A DNA stretch of 32,142 bases, taken from an uncultured Rhodospirillales bacterium. Lineage in GTDB: Bacteria; Pseudomonadota; Alphaproteobacteria; Acetobacterales; Acetobacteraceae. This document shows positions 15,381-23,071 of this stretch, piece by piece; the first letter of the stretch is position 1; each line of letters starts with the position of its first letter. The notes below the pieces were generated by a model. The model searched no databases. It saw only the letters and a list, made by a program, of their open reading frames with translations, and had not been told where the DNA came from. Where the stretch lies: NCBI GenBank assembly GCA_903924855.1, contig CAIYCW010000071.1, positions 1-32,142 on the forward strand, given 5' to 3'. The position numbers and the translations under genes were made by a program.

Positions 15381-17713
15381 GACACGCCCTCCGCCGCCAT
15401 CACGGCTGCCACCACACGTTCCGCGGTGATCGGCAGACGATCGACGCGCGCGCCGAGGCCGGCCAGCGCGTCGTTGACCGCGTTGGCGATGGCGGCCGGC
15501 GGGCCGATGGCACCGCCCTCCCCGATGCCTTTCTGGCCGAAGCGTGTGTAGGGCGAGGGGGTTTCCATATGGTCGATGCGCAGCACCGGCACTTCAGAGG
15601 CGCCTGGGAGCGCGTAATCGGCAAGGGTGGCCGCGGAGGGTTGGCCGGCCGCGTCGAACGCCATCTCCTCATAGAGTGCGGTGCCGATACCCTGCGCCAC
15701 GCCGCCGATCACCTGGCCGTCCACGATCATCGGGTTGACCAGCACGCCGCCATCCTCGCAGATCGCATAGTCGAGGATGCGGATCTCGCCGGAGCGCGTG
15801 TCCACCGAGACGATGCAGGCATGGGCCGCGTAGCTGAACGTGCCGCTGTCACGCACCGCCTTGTAGCCGGCGGTGATCTCCAGCCCGCCGGGATTGGCGT
15901 TGTCCGGCAGATCCTGCGGCCTTCGGTAGAATGTGTGCGCGACCTCACGGATGCTGACGCTGCCGGAGGGGCCGCGCACGCAGCCATCGGCCACCACCAC
16001 ATCGTCCTCCGCCACCTGCAGCAGCTGGGCGCCGATGCGGGCGATGCGGGTGGCAAGCTCGGTGCAGGCCTGGGCCACCGCACCGCCGGCCATCACCATG
16101 CAGCGCGAGCCCCAGGTGCCGGTGGAATAGGGTGTCACCCCGGTGTCGCCATGCACCACACGCACGCGCTCGATCGGCACGCCGAGCACGGAATGCGCCA
16201 CCTGGGCCAGCGTGGTCTCCAGCCCCTGCCCGTGCGACTGAATGCCAACGCGCAGCTCCAGCCCGCCATCGGGCGACAGCCTGGCGGTGGCCTGTTCGTA
16301 GCCCGGCACCATGGGAATGCCCCAGCCGGAATAGACCGAGGTGCCGTGCGCGGCCTGTTCGCAGAAGATCGCCATGCCGAGGCCAAGACGAACCGGGCCG
16401 GTCGCCTCGCGCTGGCGGGCGCGGAACGCCGGAACATCGATCGCCTCCACCACGCGGCGCAGGCATTGCGGGTAGTCGCCGCTGTCGAAATGCTTGTTGG
16501 TGATGTTGTCGAACGGCATCGCCTCGGGCGGGATGAGGTTGCGCAGGCGCACCTCATGCGGCTCCAGCCCCGCCTCGCGGGCGATGGCGTCCATCATGGT
16601 TTCCATCGCATAGGCAACACCGGCGCGGGCCACGCCGCGATAGGGCAGGATGGGCGGCTTGTTGGTGGCGGCCGACCAGGTGCTGCAGCGATAGGCGGCG
16701 AAATCATACGGCCCGGGCAGGATGCTGGCCACCTGGGCGGCTTCCAGACAGGCGGAGAACGGGTAGATCGAATAGGCGCCGGCATCGACGGTGGCGAGCG
16801 CGTCAAGCGCGATCAGCCGGCCGTCGCGATCGGCATAGGCGGTGAGCTCGTAATGATGCTCGCGGCAATTGGCGCCGCCGGTCAGCGCCTCGCGCCGGTC
16901 CTCGATCCAGCGCACCGGATGGCCGAGATGGCGGGCGAGGAAGCCGGCCACCACCTCCTCCGGCAGCAGAATGCCCTTGTAGCCGAAGCCGCCGCCGACA
17001 TCGGGGGCGATGACGCGCACCGCCTCCTCCGGCAGGCCCAGGCATTCGGCAAGGCCGCTGCGCACGATATGCGGCATCTGGCTTGCGGTGTGCAGCACCA
17101 GCTGGTCGAGCCGGCTGTCCCATTCCGCGACGAGACCGCGGCCCTCGATCGGTGCCATGTGCTGGCGCGCTGTGCGCAGCGTGCGGCGGACCACGATGGG
17201 GGCGCCATCGCGCACCGAGGCCTCGCCGATATCGACATGGGTGGACAGGAACACGTTGTCGCCCCAGGCCGGGTGCAGCAACGGCGCATCTTGGGCGCGG
17301 GCGGCCAGCATGTCCGACACGGCCGGCAGTTCCTCGTATTCGACCTCGACCAGCTCGGCCAGATCCTCCGCCTCGGCGCGGGTGGCGGCGACGCAGACGG
17401 CGACCGCCTCGCCCACATGGCGCACGCGGTCCTGCGCCAGCACATCCTGTGCGGAGGGTTTGAAGCCGGGCAGTGCCGAGTTGGCGACAATGGGGCGCAC
17501 ACCGGCGAGGTCGGACGCCACGAACACCGCATGTTCGAAGCCTTGCGGTTTGCGGATGGCGCGGATGCGGGCATGCGCCAAGGGCGTGCGGACAAAGGCC
17601 AGCTCCCGCGTGCCGGCGGGTTTGATGTCGGCGATGTAGATGCCGCGGCCGCGCAGATAACGGTCATCCTCCTTGCGCAGCACCGAGGCGCCGACGCCCT
17701 GTCCACCATCCAT
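15377..17713 (-). CDS. Molybdenum hydroxylase large (molybdopterin-binding) subunit
   Basis: A 778-residue catalytic subunit of the xanthine dehydrogenase/aldehyde oxidase superfamily. Seen are VGASVLRKEDDRYLRGRGIY at the N-terminus, the molybdopterin loop VGIQSHGQGLETTLAQV, and KGIGEGGAIGPPAAIANAV carrying the catalytic glutamate. The active-site loop reads PYRGVARAGVAYAMET, not the AYRCSFR of CO dehydrogenase, so it is a hydroxylase of an aldehyde or N-heterocycle rather than a CO oxidiser (inference from family). Start chosen at ATG 17713 (MDGGQGVGASV); ATG 17755 is in frame and cannot be excluded. It is divergent from the amidohydrolase. Confidence 0.92.
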   Translation of the reverse strand: MDGGQGVGASVLRKEDDRYLRGRGIYIADIKPAGTRELAFVRTPLAHARIRAIRKPQGFEHAVFVASDLAGVRPIVANSALPGFKPSAQDVLAQDRVRHVGEAVAVCVAATRAEAEDLAELVEVEYEELPAVSDMLAARAQDAPLLHPAWGDNVFLSTHVDIGEASVRDGAPIVVRRTLRTARQHMAPIEGRGLVAEWDSRLDQLVLHTASQMPHIVRSGLAECLGLPEEAVRVIAPDVGGGFGYKGILLPEEVVAGFLARHLGHPVRWIEDRREALTGGANCREHHYELTAYADRDGRLIALDALATVDAGAYSIYPFSACLEAAQVASILPGPYDFAAYRCSTWSAATNKPPILPYRGVARAGVAYAMETMMDAIAREAGLEPHEVRLRNLIPPEAMPFDNITNKHFDSGDYPQCLRRVVEAIDVPAFRARQREATGPVRLGLGMAIFCEQAAHGTSVYSGWGIPMVPGYEQATARLSPDGGLELRVGIQSHGQGLETTLAQVAHSVLGVPIERVRVVHGDTGVTPYSTGTWGSRCMVMAGGAVAQACTELATRIARIGAQLLQVAEDDVVVADGCVRGPSGSVSIREVAHTFYRRPQDLPDNANPGGLEITAGYKAVRDSGTFSYAAHACIVSVDTRSGEIRILDYAICEDGGVLVNPMIVDGQVIGGVAQGIGTALYEEMAFDAAGQPSAATLADYALPGASEVPVLRIDHMETPSPYTRFGQKGIGEGGAIGPPAAIANAVNDALAGLGARVDRLPITAERVVAAVMAAEGVS

Positions 17714-17743
17714 CTTTGTGACCCTATGATTGCAAGCCTGGGA

Positions 17744-17765
17744 GATGATGAGCATACTGATGATC
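17744..17765. promoter_or_regulatory. Candidate operator, copy 2 (Mo-hydroxylase/amidohydrolase divergon)
   Basis: This 22-base element has partial dyad symmetry (GAT..T.AG.AT.CT..T..TC pattern) and includes CATACTGATGATC, identical to 12563-12575. It lies midway in the 87-base region between two divergent starts, where a MarR dimer could block both promoters. The inverted symmetry is imperfect, so the exact site is uncertain. Confidence 0.45.
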
Positions 17766-17800
17766 TACCCTGCAAGCCAACAACTGCGGAGCACATCGCG

Positions 17801-19057
17801 ATGGACCACCAGTTCGACCTGATCCTCAAGGGTGGCCGGGTGATCGACCCGGCCCAGGGGATGGACCAGATTGCCGATATCGCCATCAAGGATGGGCGGA
17901 TCGCGGCCGTGGCGGCGTCCCTGCCGGAATCGGCTTCAGCCCAGGTCAGCGATGTGTCCGGCAAGATCGTGATTGCCGGGATGATCGACACGCACGGCCA
18001 TGTCTATCAATACGTGACCGGCAAGTTCGGCCTCAATGCGGACATGGTGGGCGTTCATTCCGGTGTGACCACGGTGCTCGACCAGGGCGGGCCGAGCTGC
18101 ATGACGCTGCCGGGGTTTCGCAAATTCATCGTCGAGCCGGCGCAGAGCCGGGTGCTGTGTTTCCTGTCGGCCTATCTCGTGGGCGGGCTGGAGGGGCATC
18201 TCTATCCGGATCTGTACGGCCCGGGCCAGCTCGATGTGGACGCCACGGTGAAGGCGGCGCGGGAGAACCGTGATCTGGTGCGCGGCATCAAGGCGCATGC
18301 CGAGATCGGCAGCACCTCGCGCTGGGGGCTGGAGGTGATCAAGCTCGGCAAGCGCATCGCCTCCGAGGCGGGGCTTCCGCTCTATATCCATCTGGGCCAG
18401 CTTTGGCCGACCAAGGACAATGTGGCGGTTGATCCGGACGAGGTGGTGCGCGCCTTGGTGCCGATCATGGAGAAGGGCGACATTCTGGCGCATCCGTTCA
18501 CCCGCCATCCGGGCGGCTTCATCTCGGAGGAGACCGGCCAGGTGCATCCGGTGGTGTGGGCCGCATTGGAGCGCGGGGTGACGGTGGATGTGGGCCATGG
18601 CAGCCATTTCAGCTTCGACATGGCCCGGCGCACCATCGCCGCCGGCATCCGTCCCACCACGCTGGGGGCGGACATGCATGGCTACAATGTGCGGGTGCCG
18701 GATGCGGCGGCCGATGTGAGCGAGAACCCGTTCTTCGGCGTGGCGCCGTTCAACCTGACCACCGCGATGACCAAGCTGCTGGCGCTGGGGCTGAAACTGC
18801 CGGAGATCGTGGCGACCGTGACCTGCAACGCGGCCACGATGGTGGGCATGGCCGATCAGATCGGAGCACTTCGGGTTGGCATGGAGGCGGATATCTCGGT
18901 GCTGGAGCTGCTCGACGGTGCGTTCGAACTGGCGGACAACAGCGGCGAGGTGGTGATCTCGCCGCAGATGATCATGCCGCGCTTCTGCCTGAAGGCGGGG
19001 CAGCGCTTCAATGCGGCAAGCCCGCTGGTGCCGCCGGCGTTTCAGGTGGCCGCCTGA
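17801..19057 (+). CDS. Amidohydrolase-superfamily metalloenzyme (Atu3266-like deacetylase/dihydroorotase group)
   Basis: A 418-residue TIM-barrel hydrolase. Metal and catalytic residues are visible: H65 and H67 (DTHGHV), likely carboxylated K164 (RGIKAHAEIG), H197 (LYIHLGQ), H231 (LAHPFTRHPGG) and D291 (LGADMHG). The group is annotated amidohydrolase/deacetylase; a characterised relative, Atu3266, hydrolyses an acetylated hydroxy acid, and other relatives open cyclic amides. Beside a molybdenum hydroxylase, cyclic amide or ester hydrolysis is a plausible role (inference). The chosen ATG 17801 gives the canonical FDLILKGGRVIDP start. A perfect hairpin follows the TGA stop. Confidence 0.9.
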   Translation: MDHQFDLILKGGRVIDPAQGMDQIADIAIKDGRIAAVAASLPESASAQVSDVSGKIVIAGMIDTHGHVYQYVTGKFGLNADMVGVHSGVTTVLDQGGPSCMTLPGFRKFIVEPAQSRVLCFLSAYLVGGLEGHLYPDLYGPGQLDVDATVKAARENRDLVRGIKAHAEIGSTSRWGLEVIKLGKRIASEAGLPLYIHLGQLWPTKDNVAVDPDEVVRALVPIMEKGDILAHPFTRHPGGFISEETGQVHPVVWAALERGVTVDVGHGSHFSFDMARRTIAAGIRPTTLGADMHGYNVRVPDAAADVSENPFFGVAPFNLTTAMTKLLALGLKLPEIVATVTCNAATMVGMADQIGALRVGMEADISVLELLDGAFELADNSGEVVISPQMIMPRFCLKAGQRFNAASPLVPPAFQVAA

Positions 19058-19077
19058 GGCAGTGCAACGAGAGCACG

Positions 19078-19107
19078 GTCCGACCGATTGGAATCAATCG
19101 GTCGGAC
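19078..19107. terminator. Perfect 13-bp hairpin between two convergent genes
   Basis: GTCCGACCGATTG (19078-19090), loop GAAT, CAATCGGTCGGAC (19095-19107). It lies 20 bases past the amidohydrolase stop and 2 bases from the stop of the facing gene. There is no T-run, so it may be a strong bidirectional hairpin working with Rho or protecting RNA ends. It is unlike the T/A-run hairpins elsewhere in the window. Confidence 0.6.
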
Positions 19108-19109
19108 GG

Positions 19110-20429
19110 TCAGTCGCCAGGGGCTGCCTGGTGGTGAGCGTTGAATGGCAGGCCCATCTGCCGAGCCACCCTGCCAGTCGACAGCTTCAGTTTGGGCAAG
19201 GCATCGCCGGCAATCTCCCAGATCGTCTTCGCCGCGATGCCAGCCACCAGTGACAGACCGACCTGCAACATCGTCCATGCGGGGAGCCCAAGCTTGGGCA
19301 TGACATGGTTGATGACCGTGTTGTTCACGATATAGATGAACAAGGTTGAGGAGGCGACGGAGACCGCGGGGCGATAGGCCCAGCGCGGGATCTGGATGCG
19401 GTCCACCCAGACCAGCAGGCCGACCGTTGCCGCAAAGAACGGATCGACCCGCAGCACGATCGCCGCAAGCGTGTCCGAGCCGCAATAGGTTGCGGCCATC
19501 AGCCCCATCACCAGCAGCGAGACCTGCAGCTTGCGGCTGCGCGTGTCGGCATCGGTGATCAGCACGCCCAGGGCCAGCATCCAGAACCATTTGAACGGTG
19601 CAACGCTGTCCACGCCCAGAGCGCCGTCCCACCAGCCGGACAGCACCTGCACGGCGGCTGCGGCCAGACCGACACCAACCCAAAGGAAATCGCTGCGAAA
19701 CGCCTGGGCGGCCGACGGCATCGCGGCGGCGCCGCGTGGCCGCAGCACATGGCCGGCCCAACCGATGGCGGACATCAGAAGCAGGTTGGCTGCCAGCACG
19801 TCCAGATACCAGAAGGTCCATACCGGATGGCTGGGGTTTTCGAAGAAGGTTCCCATCAGCACCATGTTGGGCAGCCACCATCCGGTGTGCATCAGCGCCG
19901 CGCGTGGGATCTGCCACAGCCCGGCCGGGATCGCGAATTTCGTGATCATCGACAGCGTGGGCAGCATGGCGCCCGTCGCCCGGTTGGCCGGGCGCAGGAA
20001 ACGGGCGAAGGCGAGGCCGGAGACGACGAACAAAGCGGAGGTTGCGGCGATCGGCAGTTGCACGGCGGCGTGGTTCATCAGCACCAGGATGATGGCGATG
20101 GCGCGCACCAGCATGGAGGTTTCAATGCCGACCCAGGGTGAGGCCTTTGCCGTGCCGGTTTTGGTGAAGAGATCCGCAAAGCGGGAGATCGGCATCGATT
20201 CCCAGTCCTGCGGCAGCCAGCCCAGCAGATCCTCGATCAGGATCGAGACCTGGACATAGGACAGCGAGTCCCCGCCCAGATCGAGGAATGTGGCATCAAC
20301 CGTGTCGATCTGGACGCCGATCGCGTGCTCAATGCCGGCGATCAGGCGCTGCATGCGGGGATCGTGCTGAAGCGCCGGCACAGGGCGCGCCTGGTCGGCG
20401 GTGAACGCGGCGCTCCCCAGGGATGCCAT
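19110..20429 (-). CDS. Carrier (PCP) domain fused to acyltransferase_3 membrane domain
   Basis: The downstream piece of the interrupted gene, 439 residues from the first ATG after the TAG. Residues 25-85 are a peptidyl carrier domain with the phosphopantetheine site LGGDSL (S55). From about residue 105 there is an acyltransferase_3-type integral membrane domain with the start motif VRAIAIILVLMNHAAV (conserved Arg and His) and eight to ten hydrophobic segments. It would transfer the carrier-bound acyl or aminoacyl group to an acceptor in the envelope (inference). No ribosome-binding site is seen before ATG 20429, so independent translation is doubtful; it was probably once the C-terminal part of one protein. 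Confidence 0.75.
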   Translation of the reverse strand: MASLGSAAFTADQARPVPALQHDPRMQRLIAGIEHAIGVQIDTVDATFLDLGGDSLSYVQVSILIEDLLGWLPQDWESMPISRFADLFTKTGTAKASPWVGIETSMLVRAIAIILVLMNHAAVQLPIAATSALFVVSGLAFARFLRPANRATGAMLPTLSMITKFAIPAGLWQIPRAALMHTGWWLPNMVLMGTFFENPSHPVWTFWYLDVLAANLLLMSAIGWAGHVLRPRGAAAMPSAAQAFRSDFLWVGVGLAAAAVQVLSGWWDGALGVDSVAPFKWFWMLALGVLITDADTRSRKLQVSLLVMGLMAATYCGSDTLAAIVLRVDPFFAATVGLLVWVDRIQIPRWAYRPAVSVASSTLFIYIVNNTVINHVMPKLGLPAWTMLQVGLSLVAGIAAKTIWEIAGDALPKLKLSTGRVARQMGLPFNAHHQAAPGD

Positions 20430-20444
20430 GGCTTTGCGGTCGAG

Positions 20445-22544
20445 CTAGCCGTTGGGCAGATAGGGCAGATGGTCCTGCAGGATGATGCGCTGCGGGACCA
20501 TCATGTCCGCCAGCTTGCCACGCAAGGCCTCTCGCAGACCGGCGGTGAAGGCGGCTTGGTTGGCTGGTGGCGATTGTGGAACGACGAGGCCGAACAGGAT
20601 CCTTTCGTCACCAGCGCCACTATGCAGCGCGACGGCGGCGTCCTTGACGCCGGGCAGTTCGAGCATGCGGCTCTCGATCTCGCTGGGCTCTATGCGCACC
20701 CCTCGGATTTTGATCTGGGAGTCGGTTCGGCCGAAGATCTCGATCTGGCCATCAGGGCGCAGTCGACCGAGATCGCCCGTGAAATAGATCATGTCATGCG
20801 GGTCGTTGCGATGCGGGTTGGGCCGGAATGCTTGGCTGGTCAGATCGGGACGGTCCAGATAACCATGGCTGCGATAGGGCGTGCGGATGGCGATCTCGCC
20901 AACTTCCCACAGGCCGCAGCGCCTACCCTCATCGCTGAGAATGGCAACATCCACACCTGGCTGGGGCCGGCCGACTGGCTGCACGCCCGGCTCGATGCGT
21001 GTGATCGGGTTGGCCAGCTTGATCAGTGTGGTCTCGGTGGGGCCATAGAAATTCACCAGATTGGTGGCAGGGCCGGCGGCTTCGGCGACATGGTGCAGCA
21101 GCGTGTCGGTCAGTTTTTCGCCGGTGAAGAACATGTGGCGCAGAGAGGCAAATGGCTGGCCGATGCGGGCGGCCTGGAGCCAGGCTTTCATCAGGGACGG
21201 CACGCAATGCATGGCGGTGATCCGCTCTGCCTCGAACCATCGCAGCATGCGCCGCGCATCCAGCAAGGAATTGCGGTCCGGCACAACCAGGCAGGCACCG
21301 CTGGTGAGCGCGTAGAACAGATCGCGCAGCACCGCATCGAAGGACAGGGCGGTGAGTTGGGCCACGCGGTCGCCTGGGCCGATGGGAAAGCTGTCACGCT
21401 GCCAGGCCAGGAAATGCGAGAGACCGAGCTGGGCGCCGAGCACGCCTTTCGGCACGCCGGTGCTGCCGCTGGTGAAGAACACATAGGCGGCGGCATCCGG
21501 CGCCAGATCTGCAAGGCGCACCGGGGCGTGCGGCAGGGCTGCGATGTCAGCCGGGCTTGGCCAGTCGCGCGCGAGCAGGACCGTGTCGCCTGAGATTGGA
21601 TGCGGCTCCGGGCCCACGACCTCGATGGTCAGGCGTGGTTTGGCGATCTGCCTGATCAGCGCCAGGCGTTCGGCCGGCAGGGTCTTGTCGAGGGTGACGA
21701 GCACGCCGCCGGCTGCCATCACGGCGATCATGGCGGCATAGGTGCCGAAACTGGCGACACCCGAAATGGCCACGATCTCGCCGGGGCGGAGCCCGTGCAA
21801 CGCCAGATTGGCCACCAGATCGCAGACCGCGCGGGACAGATCCTGATAGCTGTAGACCTGATCTGCACCTTTGATCGCGGCCTCGGCTGGATGGGCTGCT
21901 GCGATGCGAAAGAAGCCTTCCGGTATGGTTTCGAAGTTTTGCGGCACAATTGCGCGCGACAGATCGGCCATAAGCGGACGTGCCGCCTCGGTCACCAGTT
22001 CCAGCGCGCCGCAGGCGAGTTCCGGGGTCTGCTCAAGGGCGGTCAGCACAAGGGCAATTTTCTGCAGAAAATCCTCGGCCGACCGGTTGGCGATGTTGGC
22101 GGTGTCGAACACCAGGGTCAGGTCGAGCCCCGCCTCCCCCACCCGCCAGAGCAGCACCGGGACATCGGAGCCGGGCTGCAGATCCTGGCCGGCGCGGGCG
22201 AGGCAGAGGCCGATCTGGCCGATATCCGGGTTGGTGCCGGGCTGGCAGGTGGCGAAGGCCTCGGCCAGGCTTGTACCCTGCGTGATGTGCGCCAGAAGCG
22301 GTGTTGCGGTGCGGGAGCCGAGGCGGTTGAGCGCCAGCCTCTCCTGCTGCAGCAGGCGCGCGAAGACGAACAGGCAGGCGAAGCCGATCCGCCGTTCGAT
22401 CTCCTGCATCGAGTTTTCTGTTCGGTGGGGCCAGGCGTGGCGTGCAGAGACACTCTGCTGCACTGGTGGTGCGTTTGGCAGGCCACGATCGGCAGGGAAT
22501 TTCCAGGCAGGATCGAAAGTCATCTGGCAGTTCTCAGGGCGCAT
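20445..22544 (-). CDS. NRPS-like adenylation protein with partial condensation domain, lacking the A10 lysine
   Basis: 699 residues up to a TAG. Residues 10-215 resemble the second half of a condensation domain (PAWKFPADRGLPN, FACLFVFARLL, DLTLVFDTANIANRSAEDFLQ). The adenylation domain follows: A3 FFTSGSTGVPKGV (about 352), A4 LSFDAVLRDLFYALTSGA, A5 NFYGPTETT, A7/A8 YFTGDLGRLRPDGQIEIFGR and IKIRGVRIEPSEIE. FDA keeps the aspartate (GrsA D235) that normally binds the amino group, so an alpha-amino acid substrate is likely; the position aligned to 239 is Arg. The chain stops at NG, losing the A10 lysine that is needed for adenylate formation. ATG 22544 has a short AGG site; 22409 is an alternative. 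Confidence 0.8.
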   Translation of the reverse strand: MRPENCQMTFDPAWKFPADRGLPNAPPVQQSVSARHAWPHRTENSMQEIERRIGFACLFVFARLLQQERLALNRLGSRTATPLLAHITQGTSLAEAFATCQPGTNPDIGQIGLCLARAGQDLQPGSDVPVLLWRVGEAGLDLTLVFDTANIANRSAEDFLQKIALVLTALEQTPELACGALELVTEAARPLMADLSRAIVPQNFETIPEGFFRIAAAHPAEAAIKGADQVYSYQDLSRAVCDLVANLALHGLRPGEIVAISGVASFGTYAAMIAVMAAGGVLVTLDKTLPAERLALIRQIAKPRLTIEVVGPEPHPISGDTVLLARDWPSPADIAALPHAPVRLADLAPDAAAYVFFTSGSTGVPKGVLGAQLGLSHFLAWQRDSFPIGPGDRVAQLTALSFDAVLRDLFYALTSGACLVVPDRNSLLDARRMLRWFEAERITAMHCVPSLMKAWLQAARIGQPFASLRHMFFTGEKLTDTLLHHVAEAAGPATNLVNFYGPTETTLIKLANPITRIEPGVQPVGRPQPGVDVAILSDEGRRCGLWEVGEIAIRTPYRSHGYLDRPDLTSQAFRPNPHRNDPHDMIYFTGDLGRLRPDGQIEIFGRTDSQIKIRGVRIEPSEIESRMLELPGVKDAAVALHSGAGDERILFGLVVPQSPPANQAAFTAGLREALRGKLADMMVPQRIILQDHLPYLPNG

Positions 22545-22659
22545 CGATCCTGTGGGAGAGCGTTGCTGGAGGGTTCAATTGTGGCATTGGCCCCCACCGA
22601 ACAATCTCCTCAGCACCATCAATCACATCAACGTAGACCACCAATGCTTTCGTTTGCGT

Positions 22660-22815
22660 TAAAAGATACAATAGGTCAATACGACAAAGTAAATAACTAC
22701 AATTTTTTATAAAATGTCGAAATCATAACAATTTTTAATGGATGAATAATTTATGATTTTTGATTATAAAAAAGTTATTTTGAGATTTTCATTCACAAAA
22801 TGTATCATCAAACCT
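22660..22815. other. AT-rich island in the 527-base gap before amidase 1
   Basis: The stretch 22545-23071 between the divergent NRPS-like and amidase genes holds no credible gene. Within it, 22681-22800 has only 22 G or C in 120 bases, against a strongly GC-rich window. It contains a 9-bp inverted repeat (AAATCATAA at 22720-22728, TTATGATTT at 22751-22759) and several A or T runs. It could be a promoter or silencer-binding region, or a junction left by insertion or deletion that truncated the NRPS-like gene. A 22-codon frame at 22644-22712 is not convincing. Confidence 0.7.
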
Positions 22816-23071
22816 CATCGCCAAGGCGTTTTTCATTCTGATAACATAACATACTGGCGCTGATCCGCCGGGTGGGGACGGTGGTCGGAATGCTGTGAAG
22901 AAAAGGGCTGGAAGCGGCGCCGTGCCGCGAGGCCATGAGGGATCGGCAGCTTGATGCGCTGTGCTGGCCCTGATCTTGCGAGGACCCACACGTTCCACAC
23001 TGGCGCGACGGGCCTCTGGATCGGGAAGAGATCGGGTGTCATTCGCGGCCGAGGCAGGGAGTGGTGTTGGC

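Larger units (their letters stand above)
19110..22544 (-). pseudogene. C(partial)-A-T-acyltransferase_3 NRPS-like gene interrupted by TAG
   Basis: The two open frames 20445-22544 and 19110-20429 lie in the same reading frame, separated only by one TAG (20445-20447) and five sense codons. Read through, the junction is LPYLPNG-stop-LDRKAMASLG, which is the A10 motif NGKxDR of adenylation domains with the lysine codon (AAG) changed to TAG. The unbroken protein would be about 1,144 residues: C-terminal half of a condensation domain, adenylation, carrier, then a membrane acyltransferase. The N-terminal half of the condensation domain, with its HHxxxDG motif, is absent. Two lesions favour a decaying gene; a sequencing error at the TAG or suppression is possible. 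Confidence 0.75.

Noticed and set aside
15377..17713. Carbon monoxide dehydrogenase
   Set aside because: The large subunit lacks the AYRCSFR active-site loop of Mo-CO dehydrogenase; the loop is PYRGVARAG, so a heterocycle or aldehyde hydroxylase is more likely.
15311..17800. Long plus-strand frame reading into the amidohydrolase
   Set aside because: The part before 17801 is antisense to the Mo-hydroxylase large subunit; the family sequence begins only at MDHQFDLILKGG.
20445..20447. Pyrrolysine (or other amber recoding) at the A10 lysine
   Set aside because: Chemically tempting, but TAG is used as a normal stop by several neighbours, pyrrolysine is not expected in this group, and no PYLIS-like evidence is visible. 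Kept only as a remote option.
20325..21593. 422-codon plus-strand frame opposite the adenylation domain
   Set aside because: Adenylation core motifs on the minus strand are unmistakable; the plus frame is low-complexity.
22644..22712. 22-codon open frame (MLSFALKDTIGQYDKV...) in the AT-rich island
   Set aside because: Too short, no ribosome-binding site, and the composition alone explains it.
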